A stretch of 64,000 nucleotides of DNA from Membranipora membranacea (taxonomy: Eukaryota; Bryozoa; Gymnolaemata; Cheilostomatida; Membraniporidae): contig OU612069.1 in assembly GCA_914767715.1 (NCBI GenBank), forward strand, positions 27,215,387 through 27,279,386, given 5' to 3'. Position 1 is the first letter of the stretch. Each line of letters begins with the position of its first letter. Positions 30,921-42,520 of this stretch are shown here, one piece after another. Under the pieces are notes generated by a model. It saw only the letters and a program-made list of their open reading frames with translations, ran no database searches and was not told the origin of the DNA. A program made the position numbers and the translations under genes.

Positions 30921-32819
30921 ATTCCCATTCTACTGGTGCGGCTCAAAACCTAAAAACAGGCAAATTGAATAATGCTTGATCTACTGTGGTCCTGCGGCTA
31001 CATCTAGCCTGGTAAGTATAAGCCTAACGCTGCATCTATCTGTGAATCTATTAATTGAACAGACAAATTAACTGCATGAACACTTTATTGGCCCCTATTT
31101 AAATCTTTAAAACCACCACTGTCAAAATCTGAGTGTCAATGTCTCAAAGGTAAATGATAGCTTTTTGAATTATTGGTCTAATTAATTGTCTGTCCAATTG
31201 ATAACCCACATGTTTTTCATCATGAACAGACTGGCCATAGTAATTTCACACATAATGCTATCAGGCGCAAGGTTTTACAGATTTTACTCACTTTCTCCTT
31301 TTCCATGCCTGCTTCCATATACCTGCACTGTCCACAATCACGCTTACATCCGGTCGGTACTCTCGAATCTTTTTTGTACAGATCAATAAAACATATGAAC
31401 TTCTAAAATGTAACTGCAACCTATGGGGTCTGTAATGTTATCCAAAGCTATTGCCAAGTCTATTGTCAGATAGGTGACTGACTGTCAAGGTTGCAATTTT
31501 GGAGATTTAAAGGAACTTCTAGATCAAGAAAAGGACTTCTGGTTTTGAATCAAGAATGAAAACATCACCCACCAAGTATCAGGATCAAGGTGCTCAGAGT
31601 GGCACTGACATCCACAAATATGGCAAAGCTTACAGCCATGTGGCTAAATTTCTGTTTGAAGTGGTGCAGTAGCTTATTTGGGTCAGTGTCAGTTAAACTA
31701 TAATTGTATGTGACTGCTGCGCAGAGCACCACAGAAACTGTGTCCCCGAGCTTCCAAAACCAGAAATACAAAGCGTAGAGCTTCCTCACTTCATCTCTAC
31801 TAGTCATCTGACAACAATAAGCATACACAGAGTTTTCTTGTGTTAGTAGTTTTAAATGAGATGAGACACACAACAGCGAGGTACACAAGAGCCATCCCAT
31901 CTAAGTCCAGATAGCCCAAAGATATTTGAGGTGTAAAAGAGCAGGCAGGAGCCGTATATACTCCCTGTGAGTTGTTGTGAGGTACCATTTTACAGTTTAA
32001 GTTGCTTGGCAGCTCAAACATCACTCCAGATATATATCCAAACCTATCCAGTCATATGAAAATCGTTGTCGTTAGTAACCAAGGGTGCCAATACCAGGAT
32101 CAGATGAAACAGGGCCTTTAGGGGTGGTATTAATTTAAGTTAGCGATCAACCTTGTAATAAGCAAGGGCTTGGTACTCGCTCCGTAACTAGGCACAGAGT
32201 TTGCCTAGTTGAATGTTGCTACCAAATGTTTTCACTGATGGGGCTTCAAGTCCAAAATAGCACATTGATCCTAATATTTCATATCACATACCCAATCCAT
32301 ATGAGTACCGTCCCACACAGAAGCATTCTTGTTTTTCTGATCCAAGCATCAGAAATCAGCCCACTAATGACAGCGCATAGGTTGATGATAACGATGGAGG
32401 CTATGTGCACCGATTGAAACCTTCAAAGATAGAAGCAAGTAAAATATGTTATGTCTTTTTTTCAAAATTAAAATTAGTTTATGTATATTGAAGTAAGTTT
32501 ATATTGAATCCTCGGACTGTTTGATGATAACAATTCACATTCACTAATTGAATTGGAATTGAAACTTTACAAGTTTAACCTCCAAAACTGTGTTGAGAAA
32601 CAAGGAAGGAGAGCTGCTTCAAAATACTTTTATGTAAATACCATGGATCGGTTGCATAAAAAAACACTTGAGTCAAACCTCATTGTGAAACCTCTCACAA
32701 AGGCCAAACATTCTTATTCAATGTATAATATGCATTGGCCATAAAACCAATCTGAGCAATAGAAAAATGGACAAAACAAGGAAATATTGTTTTTACAACT
32801 CTACTGTCGGGAAAGGGAA

Positions 32820-32950
32820 AAATTTTCCGGCTTTCGATTCCAGGGCAAGCCAACTACCTCTTTGTTGCCATATCATGGAACTCCGGGCTGAGCGAAACCA
32901 AGATCATACAGCACTATCATAATCGCCGTCACATTGCCTGATGGACACAT
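32820..32950 (-). pseudogene. Partial duplicate of SLC15-like exon 1 end in intron 1 of copy B
   Basis: The stretch with GGAACTCCGGGCTGAGCGAAA and ATCATACAGCACTATCATAA repeats the 3' end of exon 1 (compare 33,040-33,085), and is closer to copy C (59,050-59,095) than to copy B's own exon. It is truncated and lacks a clean donor; a remnant of unequal exchange or tandem duplication. Confidence 0.6.
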
Positions 32951-33594
32951 AGTGATACAGGGTTGCTTGCCTCCTTATGCCCTTTAAAACTTAATTTCCA
33001 AGTAAGGTTAACTTACTTTTGAGTGACATTATCAGGCTTTGGAACTCCAGGCTGACTAAATAACGGATCATACATCACTATTATAAACGGCATCCATGTA
33101 GCGAGTGTTCTGATTGCCATGCAGCGGAAGAAATCACACAGCACAAGTCCACATACAGCTACTTTCTGGTTCTGCTGTGAGAAGATGTCACCCAGAGCGG
33201 ATCTTGAGCTCAGAACTCCTTTGTGTCCGTTGATTCTTTCCGACGGTGATACATTCAAAGGGGGCTCTACCTCGGCACTATTATTAACCAAGTTGTGCTC
33301 CTCCACTGTGGTGGTAGACGTTGCAGTTCCCATGTTCAGATAGCTCTTTTGTGGTTCACATACGGCTCTAATTTTCTGCAAGCTCTCTGAACAAATAAGA
33401 TATATGTACCTTGGCTGACAATATGGACAACTATCAAGTCCAAACAGCAAGATGCAGCCCGGATACAGCACTGAAATAATTCACACCATGTCAGATATTG
33501 TATGTTGAGATAAGCTTTTCCCAGTGAAACACAGTTAGTCATGTACTAGAATCATTATCTCAATTAGAATGATTTCTCTTCATATGTTTACAAT

Positions 33595-34310
33595 TGTATC
33601 TCTTCATTATTTTCGTACACAATGCCCAGTAAAAGTTGATGACTTGATCTTGATAAAGTTTATCTGGGAATGATGTATGTGGGCTAACGGGTAGGAACTC
33701 AAAACAAATTATCATTCACCGAACATCAGATTATATTTCATGATATTTCTAAGTATTGAAATACCAAATAATGTTGCTTACTGTGACTTAATGTGTTAGC
33801 GGAGTGCTCATATAAATGAAACCTCAACTACCAGTTTAACTGGTCACTAATCAGCCGATACAGCCTACTGCTCCTCTGTAGCAAACATATAACTCATGAA
33901 ACACATGCATGATCTGGGACCTGTAAATAAATGAAACATGTTGTTTATTACTAACAATATCCTTCCTTTTATATATCCCTGTATTGATATAGATCCTTGG
34001 GTCAGAAATCTCATGGTATGTTATTTAATATCTCAGGTCCCCTTTATAACCACATTTTTCCGGGTATGTTCATGGGGAAGTACCATCCTTATCATAGTTG
34101 GAAGGATTTTGCCACATATGCTTCTAATCATATCTTTTCATTGTCTTCAAACACAATGCCCAGTTTAAGTTGATTAATTGATCTGGATAAAGCTTATCTG
34201 AGAAAACAGTGAATGTGAGTTAACTGGTAGGAAATCAACGAAAATCATCATTTGCAGAACATCTGATTTGATTTCATGATGAATACTAAGTATTGAATAC
34301 AGGATATTAT
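33595..34310. repeat. Diverged direct repeat pair upstream of copy B
   Basis: 33,600-33,765 and 34,140-34,300 share ACACAATGCCCAGT, AGTTGATT/GA, GATAAAG, TTATCTG and GAACATC blocks in the same order. No coding content. Could be promoter-proximal duplication or an old repeat. Confidence 0.6.
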
Positions 34311-34679
34311 TGTACAGGGAACTACGACCATTATCTTGATTAGAATGATGTCGCTCCATCTGTGGCTTTCCACAGCTCGAATCAAGTGATGTGATGGTCG
34401 ATAACTCCGACACGATAGCATTTTCCATGGGGCGAAGTTGCACGATCGAACTGCCCTTTGAGTGTTTTCAATTGGCCGAATCCAGACCGTGCCGGTTTTG
34501 CTATGGAGTTTGTTTACTAGCCTAAATAACTAAGATGGCGCAAGTGAATAAATAAGCTGCTGCTGCTGCTCTTATAATGCTAGTTATGATGTTTAATCTT
34601 GTTGTACTTTCAATCACCCACAGAAATATACTGCTACTGTATTACTTAAATAGGTTTGAATTGAAGCAGAGATAGAGGC

Positions 34680-36525
34680 CCTCAACAGAGCAAAGAGGAA
34701 AAGAAAGAGCCCCATAGAATGGATGACACTTCAATGTGTAAGTTGAGTTTGCTCAGTTTGTAGCAAGGAGTATCTCCTTGGTAGTAGTAAGGAAGTAGAA
34801 CTGTAAGTCAGTATTGTTATTAATGATGGTAACGACAGCAAAGAGAGCATTAGACCTGTGTGTGTGAGATGGTCAAAGACCCTACCCTACAGTGTTGGAC
34901 GAATCAAGCTGATGTGGGTTGGTGAATGATGATCAAATATCTGCTACCTAACATCATACTGATTTCAATAATTGAATAATATGTTTTACTTGTTGTATAT
35001 AGCAAGACTCTTAGGCTATAGTATAATGTGTCCATTTTTAGGTAACTCCCTCATGGTATGACAATGTGCTCATGAAATCAACAGATGACAGGCTATGGCT
35101 GGAGAATATCCGACTTCCCAAGTCAGTGATCGAAAGATTAGCGGAAGAGGTAGTGCCTGCTATGGCCCCGAGTGATTTGGCAGTATGACAGCCGATACCC
35201 ACTTTCAAAAGGTAATAAAATACAGACTTTCCCCCCTACTCACCACCAGCAGTCTAGTCCCGCTTTTATATTTTACAGACCTGCAACACAGGATTCAGTT
35301 TATTAGGTAGTATTCTTTTTCGAAGACAAATAACAATGTGTTGACTGAAAAGCTCCGTCATATGGTGATACTTAGACTGTTCAAGGTTTGAATACTCCGG
35401 GGTATAAAACTATGTAGAAAATGTTTAGTATACACTTACGACGTAGAAAAATATTTACAAGACTTGCTGTTACAACTATTGAGGATATGACATTCATCTG
35501 AAACAAAATTGGCAGCTGATTTATCCATTCTTTCAGTGATGCACATTAGAATATCAAGATTAAAATTATTTCTGTTAAAGAGTTTAGACGTGTTTGGTCG
35601 TTCTCCCTCCGTGGCTGATGCTGTTGTTGTCAACGAAAAGATAGTGATATATACCGAACTACTTGGAGTTATGTTAAGGTCCTATCCCAGCCTCTGGTGT
35701 AGGCCTATAAGCAAGCTTTTCTGTTATTAATAATCATTTTTATTTCTTATTATTTCAGGATATGTATAGCTCTATACAAACTGGCTTCCTGTGGAGAGTA
35801 TCGTGCTGTTGCTAAAGCGTTTGGAGTCAGCATTACTTATTCTGCCAAGCGATGTCTGCACGGAATCGGCAGTATATCGGATTGTACACAACAGAAGATG
35901 CTATCAAAATCACCACCAGAACAGAAGCCAAATATCCCGAAAATATAGGGGCTATTGATGGCTCTCACATTGCCATCATACCTCCAGCTGATGGTTACGC
36001 TGACTTTATATGTAGAAAAATGTATCCATCTATAGTACTACAAGCTGTTGTAGATGTCAACCTCAAGTTCAGGGATACATATGCTAACATTCTAGGGTGT
36101 GCACATGATGCTGCTGTGTGGAGGCGCTCACTTCTGTTTGAAACAATTAATCGCTCAATGCCCAAAAATGGTAGAGTTATAGATCGCCACACTGTACCTC
36201 TTCACATTTTGGGAGACCCAGCATATATATTATCTACTGCAATTATTAAAGGGTATGTAGGACGCAACTTTTCACCCATTCAGGAAAGTTTCAATGTCTA
36301 TCACAGCAGTGCCAGGATGTGTGTCGAGATTGCGTTTGGCAGGCTAAAGAGCCGATGGAGGATTTTATAAAAAAGCGTACGGATCTCGACTACTGTTTTG
36401 CACCAGAGATCATCACTATGTGTTGTATCTTGCACAACATATGTGAAGAACATGATCACAAGAGACGGCTGTTCCCGCAGATGCTGGGCCATACGCTCAG
36501 CCCGAACAACCAGCTGACAGTCTAG
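34680..36525 (+). mobile_element. PIF/Harbinger DNA transposon transposase, degenerate
   Basis: 35852-36370 encodes the DDE nuclease core: ENIGAIDGSHIAIIPPADGY (first Asp), VNLKFRDTYANILGCAHDAA, HILGDPAYILS (second Asp), FNVYHSSARMCVEIAFGRLK and SRWRIL (Glu). Upstream pieces fit the N-terminus: 34,680-34,735 (AEIEALNRAKRKRKSPIEW), 35,040-35,190 (WLENIRLPKSVIERLAEEVV) and 35,758-35,850 (CIALYKLASCGEYRAVAKAF), the last joined to the core by a frame change. After RWRIL a TAA follows, and the C-terminal ITMCCILHNICEEHD continues in another frame (36,319-36,525). Catalytic Asp, Asp and Glu remain but the frame breaks suggest it is dead, unless introns account for them. Ends and 3-bp duplication not identified. 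Confidence 0.8.
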
Positions 36526-36599
36526 ACATGACGACAACAAGGCAAAGGAGATAAGAGACACCACCGCCAGTTACATTGGAGCGAACTACCCGCTCAGAC

Positions 36600-36900
36600 G
36601 CTCTTTCATTTACATTAAGTTTACATATTATGTATCATCTTTTTTTATGAAACTACTTGACACTTGCATAATAATGTATATCGTATATTTATGTATCATA
36701 TTAATTTGTGAAAACTTTGTCAAAATACAATGTGCATTATATGAAATTATATTTTATATTAATTTGTGAAAACTATGTTGCATCATAGAATGTGTATCGT
36801 ATACATTTATATTTCATGTCTATTTGTGAATACTATGTATCAAAAGAAGATTAATACTTATATGTAACTGTACAGTGAACATAAATAAACTTGGTTTATA
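36600..36900. repeat. AT-rich degenerate tandem repeat
   Basis: Blocks like TTAATTTGTGAAAACTATGT and ATTTATATTTCATGTCTATTTG recur about every 60 bases, downstream of the Harbinger coding part. Confidence 0.6.
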
Positions 36901-36957
36901 ATGAGTATGATAAAGAAAAAGATAAAACAGAAATCCAGTTTACTAACAAGTTTGATT

Positions 36958-37600
36958 TTAACACTGTGGAGGGAGTTTGGGATAAAAATGAACCATAGTT
37001 GTCTTCTTTATACACAGCTGTGGACAACCCAACAAAAATATGAATAAAGTGATTTCCAGCTGATTGAGATCGCATAAAAATAAGTTTAACAAGGTTTGGT
37101 TTTTATTGAGCATGTTCATGAATTCATTAGAGGCGGTTGATGTGCTTGGGTGGCTGGTTGCAGAGATGTAAGAGGCGCTAGGTTGAGAGGATGAGGAAGG
37201 GGCGTTCTGGTGGTTGTGGTTTAGTTGAAGGGGCATGAGTGGTGTATTATTTGGTTAGGGAAGTGATTAGGATGGGGTATAGGCATGTTTTGGGGATACA
37301 GGAAAGCTGGGGGGTAGGGTGGGGTGGGCTGGGCAGATGAGCTTGGCTGAACCTAAAAAATCGACAATTTTATGAAATCCCAAAACAGCCCTCGTATACC
37401 AGCAAAGTAGCGTTTCATCAGATTTGGTATTAATTTCACCCAGCTCTCTACAATAGCAGCCACATCATCTGCACCACTGTGCTTTCTTTTCCTGCTGCAG
37501 CTGGCTCCTGTCTCGCTCTGATGGGTCTCTGGCCTGCTCTGAGGAGTTCCTGCTGCTGATGTCCCTGATGTCCCTGCTGCCTGTTCCTATACTCGCTCAC
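36958..37600 (-). pseudogene. Possible Harbinger accessory (Myb-like) gene remnant
   Basis: Minus strand, convergent with the transposase. About 37,600-37,430 reads polar then basic (ETGASCSRKRKHSGADD) and AAIVESWVKLIPNLMKRYFA; 37,236-36,958 reads Ser/Thr/Pro-rich text (SSSSQPSASYISATSHPSTS). Harbinger elements usually carry a second gene for a SANT/Myb-like protein; position suggests this, but no SANT domain was recognised. Low confidence. Confidence 0.3.
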
Positions 37601-37690
37601 CTATAATCAGGGGACAAATAAGTAGTCACAATACTACATTTTTCAGAAAAAAACAACCCCCTGGATAGGCTGTAATGATTGACAGGAAAG

Positions 37691-37696
37691 TGTGTG

Positions 37697-37763
<67 letters not shown>

Positions 37764-37785
37764 ATGTGTGTATGTATGTATGTAG
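37691..37785. repeat. (TGCG)n microsatellite with TGTG/TATG flanks
   Basis: About 17 near-perfect TGCG units, then GTGTGTATGTATGTATGTA. Confidence 0.95.
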
Positions 37786-38154
37786 GGAGTAGGGGCAAGA
37801 AGTAAGGCCATGTTACTGCTTCTAAAATATAGGCAAAGAGTTTTTAATTAATAGTTTTAGACATTGATTTGAAGCTTGTCACATTAATTTAAAGCAGATT
37901 GATAGCAAGTAGTGAGTCAGGGGGGTCTTTCAATTGGAAAGAGCGATGCTAAAGCAAGTTATCACTACAACAACAATCAAAATTATCACTGACTTGGTCT
38001 TTAAATTAGACAAACTCACTCCAAAATCGCTCACTCAGAATTGATATCGTTCCATCAACGCCTGAGTGACTTGAAAGCGAGAGCCTAGCAGGTATTGCTC
38101 ACTCACTGAGTGATCTGATTGCAATTTTGACTGTTTCTAATAGAAAGACTCCCA

Positions 38155-38818
38155 GTTAGGAACTTAAGTGAGCCCACAATTCAACACTAAATCTGCTAAA
38201 CTATTAGGAGTCACTGTAGACTCTCAACTGTCTTTTAGTGACCACATAGACTCTGTCGTGAGCAAATGCAATAGCAGACTGTATCTGATGAAGCAGCTTA
38301 AGACCATGGGTATGAACACCGCAGGACTGATAACATTCTATGCTGCCAATGTCAAACCCGTTCTTTCCTACGCCTGCCCAGTATGGTTTCAGTTTATCTC
38401 CGAAGCCGATGAAGAGAAACTAGAGAAAGTGCAGAGATACGCTACACGCATGATGATGCCACACATAGAGCACTATGACGATAGACTGACCAAGCTAGCC
38501 TTACCCTATATATCCGACTTCTTAATGTCTCTATGCAGCGAACACTTTTTAAAAATTTCAACCAATAATACCCATCCGCTGAACAATAGAATCAGACCTA
38601 ACACTCAAAGAAAATCCGCCCGTAAAGCAGTAATCGACAAATACCGACCCAGCAAATGCCGCACTGTAAAACGGCAGAACAGCTTTTTTGAATTTTATAT
38701 GAGATTTTTCAACTAGTGCAATATTTTTCCATCAATTTTTATGTAAACATTTCAATTTTGTCAACCTTTTTAGGAGTGATACCGGAAATGTCTAAATAAA
38801 CAAACAAACAAAACAAAT
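38155..38818 (+). mobile_element. 5'-truncated LINE with (AAAC)n tail
   Basis: 182-codon open frame with the RT thumb and tail: KLLGVTVDSQLSFSDHID, LITFYAANVKPVLSYACPVW, MMMPHIEHYDDRLTKLALP, then HPLNNRIRPNTQRKSARKA and a Phe-rich end. A short 3' UTR ends in TAAACAAACAAACAAAACAAA, the target-primed tail. The family differs from the 5.6-kb LINE (TA-type end) and is close to the split LINE at 4.6/9.7 kb and the fragment at 54.05 kb. The frame is intact, so insertion is fairly recent. Confidence 0.85.
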
Positions 38819-39854
38819 TCTCCAGACCTTCAGCAATTCTTCTGTGAGTGGTGTATTTGGTCTTAAGTAACTTCCACTTGTTACACCACTGCGTGGTGGA
38901 CTTTGCACTGTTGTTAGGAAATCTTGCAAAAAAAAATCATAAATATTATCACAGACAGGTTACACCATATATATATCATACTATACTATTATATACTATC
39001 AAGGAGTTCTATTCCTCCTTGATACTATACATATCATACTCACTGTAACATATATATATACAGAGTTTTTCGCACCTAAATAACTCATTTTTTCTTGAGC
39101 AATGTGACGAGGCTCAGTTATTTAATAACACAGTACTGTGTTATGACTGGTAAAATTTACTAGCTTTAATCTGGCCTCAGAGCCTCATACTTTGTAGTTA
39201 TCTTATCTTACCTTAAGCATTATCCTGTACCACGGCGCACCTTATAGCAAGTTTATGCAAATTATTTATCTTGTCAGTTCGCAGGTTTTCTCATCCCATT
39301 CATTCTAGACAACTGAAGTGACAAGTCTTCCCAGCTCAGCATACACATGCTCGTTTTTAGCAGTCTTGCCATCTGTAAATCTGTACATATATTTTTCCTT
39401 CACAAAAGCAATGAAAGTAAGGATCTCATCGTGAGAAAAATTTGCCATGATATCTTTTTAGTTTGAAATTTATGAAAGAAATGAAGAGAGCTAAATTTCT
39501 TGACCTTTTTCTCAAGAGAGCAATTCGAATATGATCGTGCTGGGCTATCCCATGAATCCGTGCCGCCCAAATTCGGTGTGGATTCGAGCTGTGGAAAGCC
39601 ACTGATTGTGGCAAAAAATATGTTGTACACCTTGACTTGATGTTGACTGTTGCGATAATAAATGGGGGTGTGTGTTTATTTTCCAAATCAGTTCCGATTT
39701 TAGTTTCAGTCAATCTCTGAGTCATATAAGTCAGGTCAGGTCAGGTCTGTAATTTGCATGAAATGTTTAGCAGTCGATTATTTGCTGTCGTTTTCTATAT
39801 TAGCCTTGTGCATCGGCACTGAAACATCACACCACTGGCATAACCTTATTGTAG

Positions 39855-42520
39855 GTACAGCTCTTCAAAAAGAAAAGGGTGAGAAGCTGGAGAAGAGAAG
39901 AATGGACGGAGCTAATATGAAGAGAAATCCTCAGTATGCTATCGACCAGCTAAAATCTGCAGTATGTAATGCCACACATATTTTTGCACCTATGTTCAAC
40001 TAGGCTTACGGCTGATATCATAGAAATAATTTTCATGCATTGGGATTTCCTGTCACATAAACTATTTGGCTCCAGTTCACTCAACAGAATGCACATGTCA
40101 GCTATAATTCAAAATACACAGGTAGGGCTAGACATGCTTAAGTTTTTCATCTGTAACTAGTTGCTTAGAAAGCTAGCGTTAATTTTGTTTGATTGAATTT
40201 TTACTCGTTGACTGTTTTGTTTTTTAAATTTTGCTTAAAAAAATATCTTTTGAAAAAGGTACATAAAAGGCTTACCTAGGCATTGTGAGCTAACAGAATG
40301 AATAAAAATTCAAATATATAAAGATTGAGTTGTCTATACTTTTGTTGAAACTGATGTCAGACAGACAATTTAGTAGTTTGGTATAGCCAAATTCAGATCT
40401 ATGAATTGCTGATGCTAATCTGTAATGAATAATGGAGTGCGATATTTTGATTCGGAATTGGAAGATATGCCTTATACATTATTTTGTCATATTTCAGGCT
40501 GCCTATGCCTACGGTGATGGCTATGGATATTCGCCGTTGCTTTTAAACAAGGCAAGGGCGAAAACTACCTACGCCAGTTCGTAATTAAAGAAGGGCTGCC
40601 AGCTTACAATGAGGAGGAGGCAAGTACACCTAGCAGAGCAAATTGGTCCCTTCTTAGAGACTGTGCAATCGATACTATGAGTAAGTTTTACCACATATTT
40701 TACTTGTGAATTTTTATCCAGTCGAGAGATAACCAGCAAATCTATGATATTTCACAATAGCGTAGTAGATTGGTATACAATTTGGCTGTACGTGCTCGTT
40801 ATCTTTTTCGTTGTCATTTTAATATAGGTGCTGATTAAGTTTTTCCATTCTGCATGTGCTTGAACAACAGCCTAAATTTTATTCTTAGATGCCATTAAAA
40901 AGATCTGAAATTTCTATTGGTATGTCAGTGATTAAAAACAATTTGCTGCATAGGGAGTCAACCTTTTTGGATATTAAAAATTAATGGTGCTTCTTCCCTT
41001 CCATGCTGTGTAATGGTTGGCTTCTATTGTTCTAATAGTGGCAACCACTGTTAATGCTTCCGTGTCTTTTTTTCAGAAAAGAACATCACAGATTTGTAAA
41101 TTTTACCCACTCCTCATCAACAGGTATTATTTGGAAATCAATTTGTAATTATGTACATATATGTACCAGCTCATCATTTTTGCAAACAACCACTGTAGTT
41201 TCATCGTTTAAATAACGTGGGCGCTCTCACTAGATGACTGCAATATTCATAGGTTTTTTCTCATTGTGTAATACATTTTTTTCTCATCCCATCACCTCTT
41301 CTATTAATGATGATTATTTTAAACTTTAATATGAATGGTGACAGACTTTGCATGGAACATTGATGTGCAAAGATGAATTCACCTGGAATTTATTTTAATA
41401 TACCCTACAAACATTATTCTGTTATAGACACGACTGCTCAGATGATTGAATTTTGCCCTCCAGCCTCTCTGTCTCCGGAAAGACCCACAGAGCTAGTCTT
41501 TGACGCTGAAGATAGTTTGAATCATAATTTTTACAAATACAAATATTATCATCCCACTTATCTTTTGGTATAGAGAGCTCCGATCAGCAGTCCTGAGATT
41601 TAATACGGACAAGTCCAGCATTCCTGAGAGTCTTTATGTAATACTTAACCAAATAGTTATCCACACTTGCCAGTGTGAAACTTAATAAGCGAGATAGATA
41701 CAAAACATGAGAGTGAGTGGGATATTGTGGACATACCTGATCGGTGAGAGAAAATATAGCGTTTACAAAGCTGTTCAAAACTTATTCAAAAACTGAGGTA
41801 GCTTACATGGTGGTCTTCAAAATCACATTATATATTATAACAGCAGAAGTAGCCAAGTTAACTACTCAAATAGTGTCTAAGTTGTGTAGGTTTTAGTGAC
41901 ATCAATAAAAAATAGCAATTGTGTGAGAAGGAGCATGAAAAAGACTTGATATCATGCTTGGATTATAGTTTACACACTCAATAACTTGTTTTTATATTTT
42001 ACTTGTTGCCTGTTAGTAATAATAAATGTTATTGCAGAACAAGAAAACTATCTTAATGACATCGTGGAGGGATGACTCTAAGTATTTCTCGTGTCAGGAA
42101 GAGGGAAGTTTTGCAGAAGGCTGCCCTGTTTTGGCAGCCTATATGAAAAAGGTATAGTATGAGAGAGCTATAGAGTGTGATTTGATGATATAAAATACAC
42201 AAATCTAAAAAATTGACATTTGATTATATTTAATTCCCCATTTTACAATCTCTTTTTCTCAGCATAATTGTTATGTGTCGAGTTCCATACGACCATCTCG
42301 GATGACGTTGGTTTCTAGGCGTGTGGAATCAAATGCTGACCTACTAGCAGTTCCTTCTCTATTGACATCTTATTTAGATGTTCGTTCTTCTCGTTTAGTT
42401 GGAAAGGAAGAAGAGCGCAAAACGGCGTAAGAAGAACTAATGGTCCAGATAATGACTCACATTTCTCTAACTTTATTTCAGCCTCAATACTTTATATGTT
42501 TTGAATAACCATAATAAAAA
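39855..42520 (+). pseudogene. Fragments of an unrecognised multi-exon gene
   Basis: Exon-like blocks with splice borders: 39855-39961 (EKLEKRRMDGANMKRNPQYA, donor GTATGT); 40498-40680, where the likely frame (KQGKGENYLRQFVIKEGLPA, then SRANWSLLRDCAIDTM) is shifted by one base relative to the previous exon's phase; about 42,040-42,148 (RDDSKYFSCQEEGSFAEGCP); and 42,263-42,430 (SIRPSRMTLVSRRVESNADL, then SYLDVRSSRLVGKEEERKTA and a stop), followed by AATAAA at about 42,515. The text looks coding and fits one transcript, but I recognise no family. The frame break in the second block favours a decayed gene or captured transposon; a missed micro-intron is possible. Confidence 0.4.

Larger units (their letters stand above)
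21036..33471 (-). pseudogene. SLC15/POT-family transporter-like gene, copy B, disrupted
   Basis: Minus-strand exons in protein order: 33471-33017 (N-terminus and TM1: QKVAVCGLVLCDFFRCMA), 32420-32292 (ISDAWIRKTRMLLCGTVL, the POT/PTR2 signature after TM2), about 32030-31860 (loop and TM), 31807-31569 (SRDEVRKLYALYFWFWKLGD), 27638-27473 (ERANLGKFFCVLICLMPTSY), 26864-26781, 26483-26312, 22555-22447 and 21265-21036 (SAPRSMQATAMG to EREIGLGLNEN). POT proteins move peptides or other small solutes with protons; the substrate here is unknown. An approximately 280-bp deletion relative to copy C near 31,860 removes the end of the third exon, its donor and the intron, leaving a frame shift and stop, and the third exon's acceptor region is also deleted. 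The join between the 172- and 109-bp exons was not resolved. Introns carry a Gypsy remnant and a P-like element. Confidence 0.7.

Noticed and set aside
37626-37811. Frame with repeated Thr-His-Ala-Arg
   Set aside because: It is only the translation of the TGCG microsatellite.
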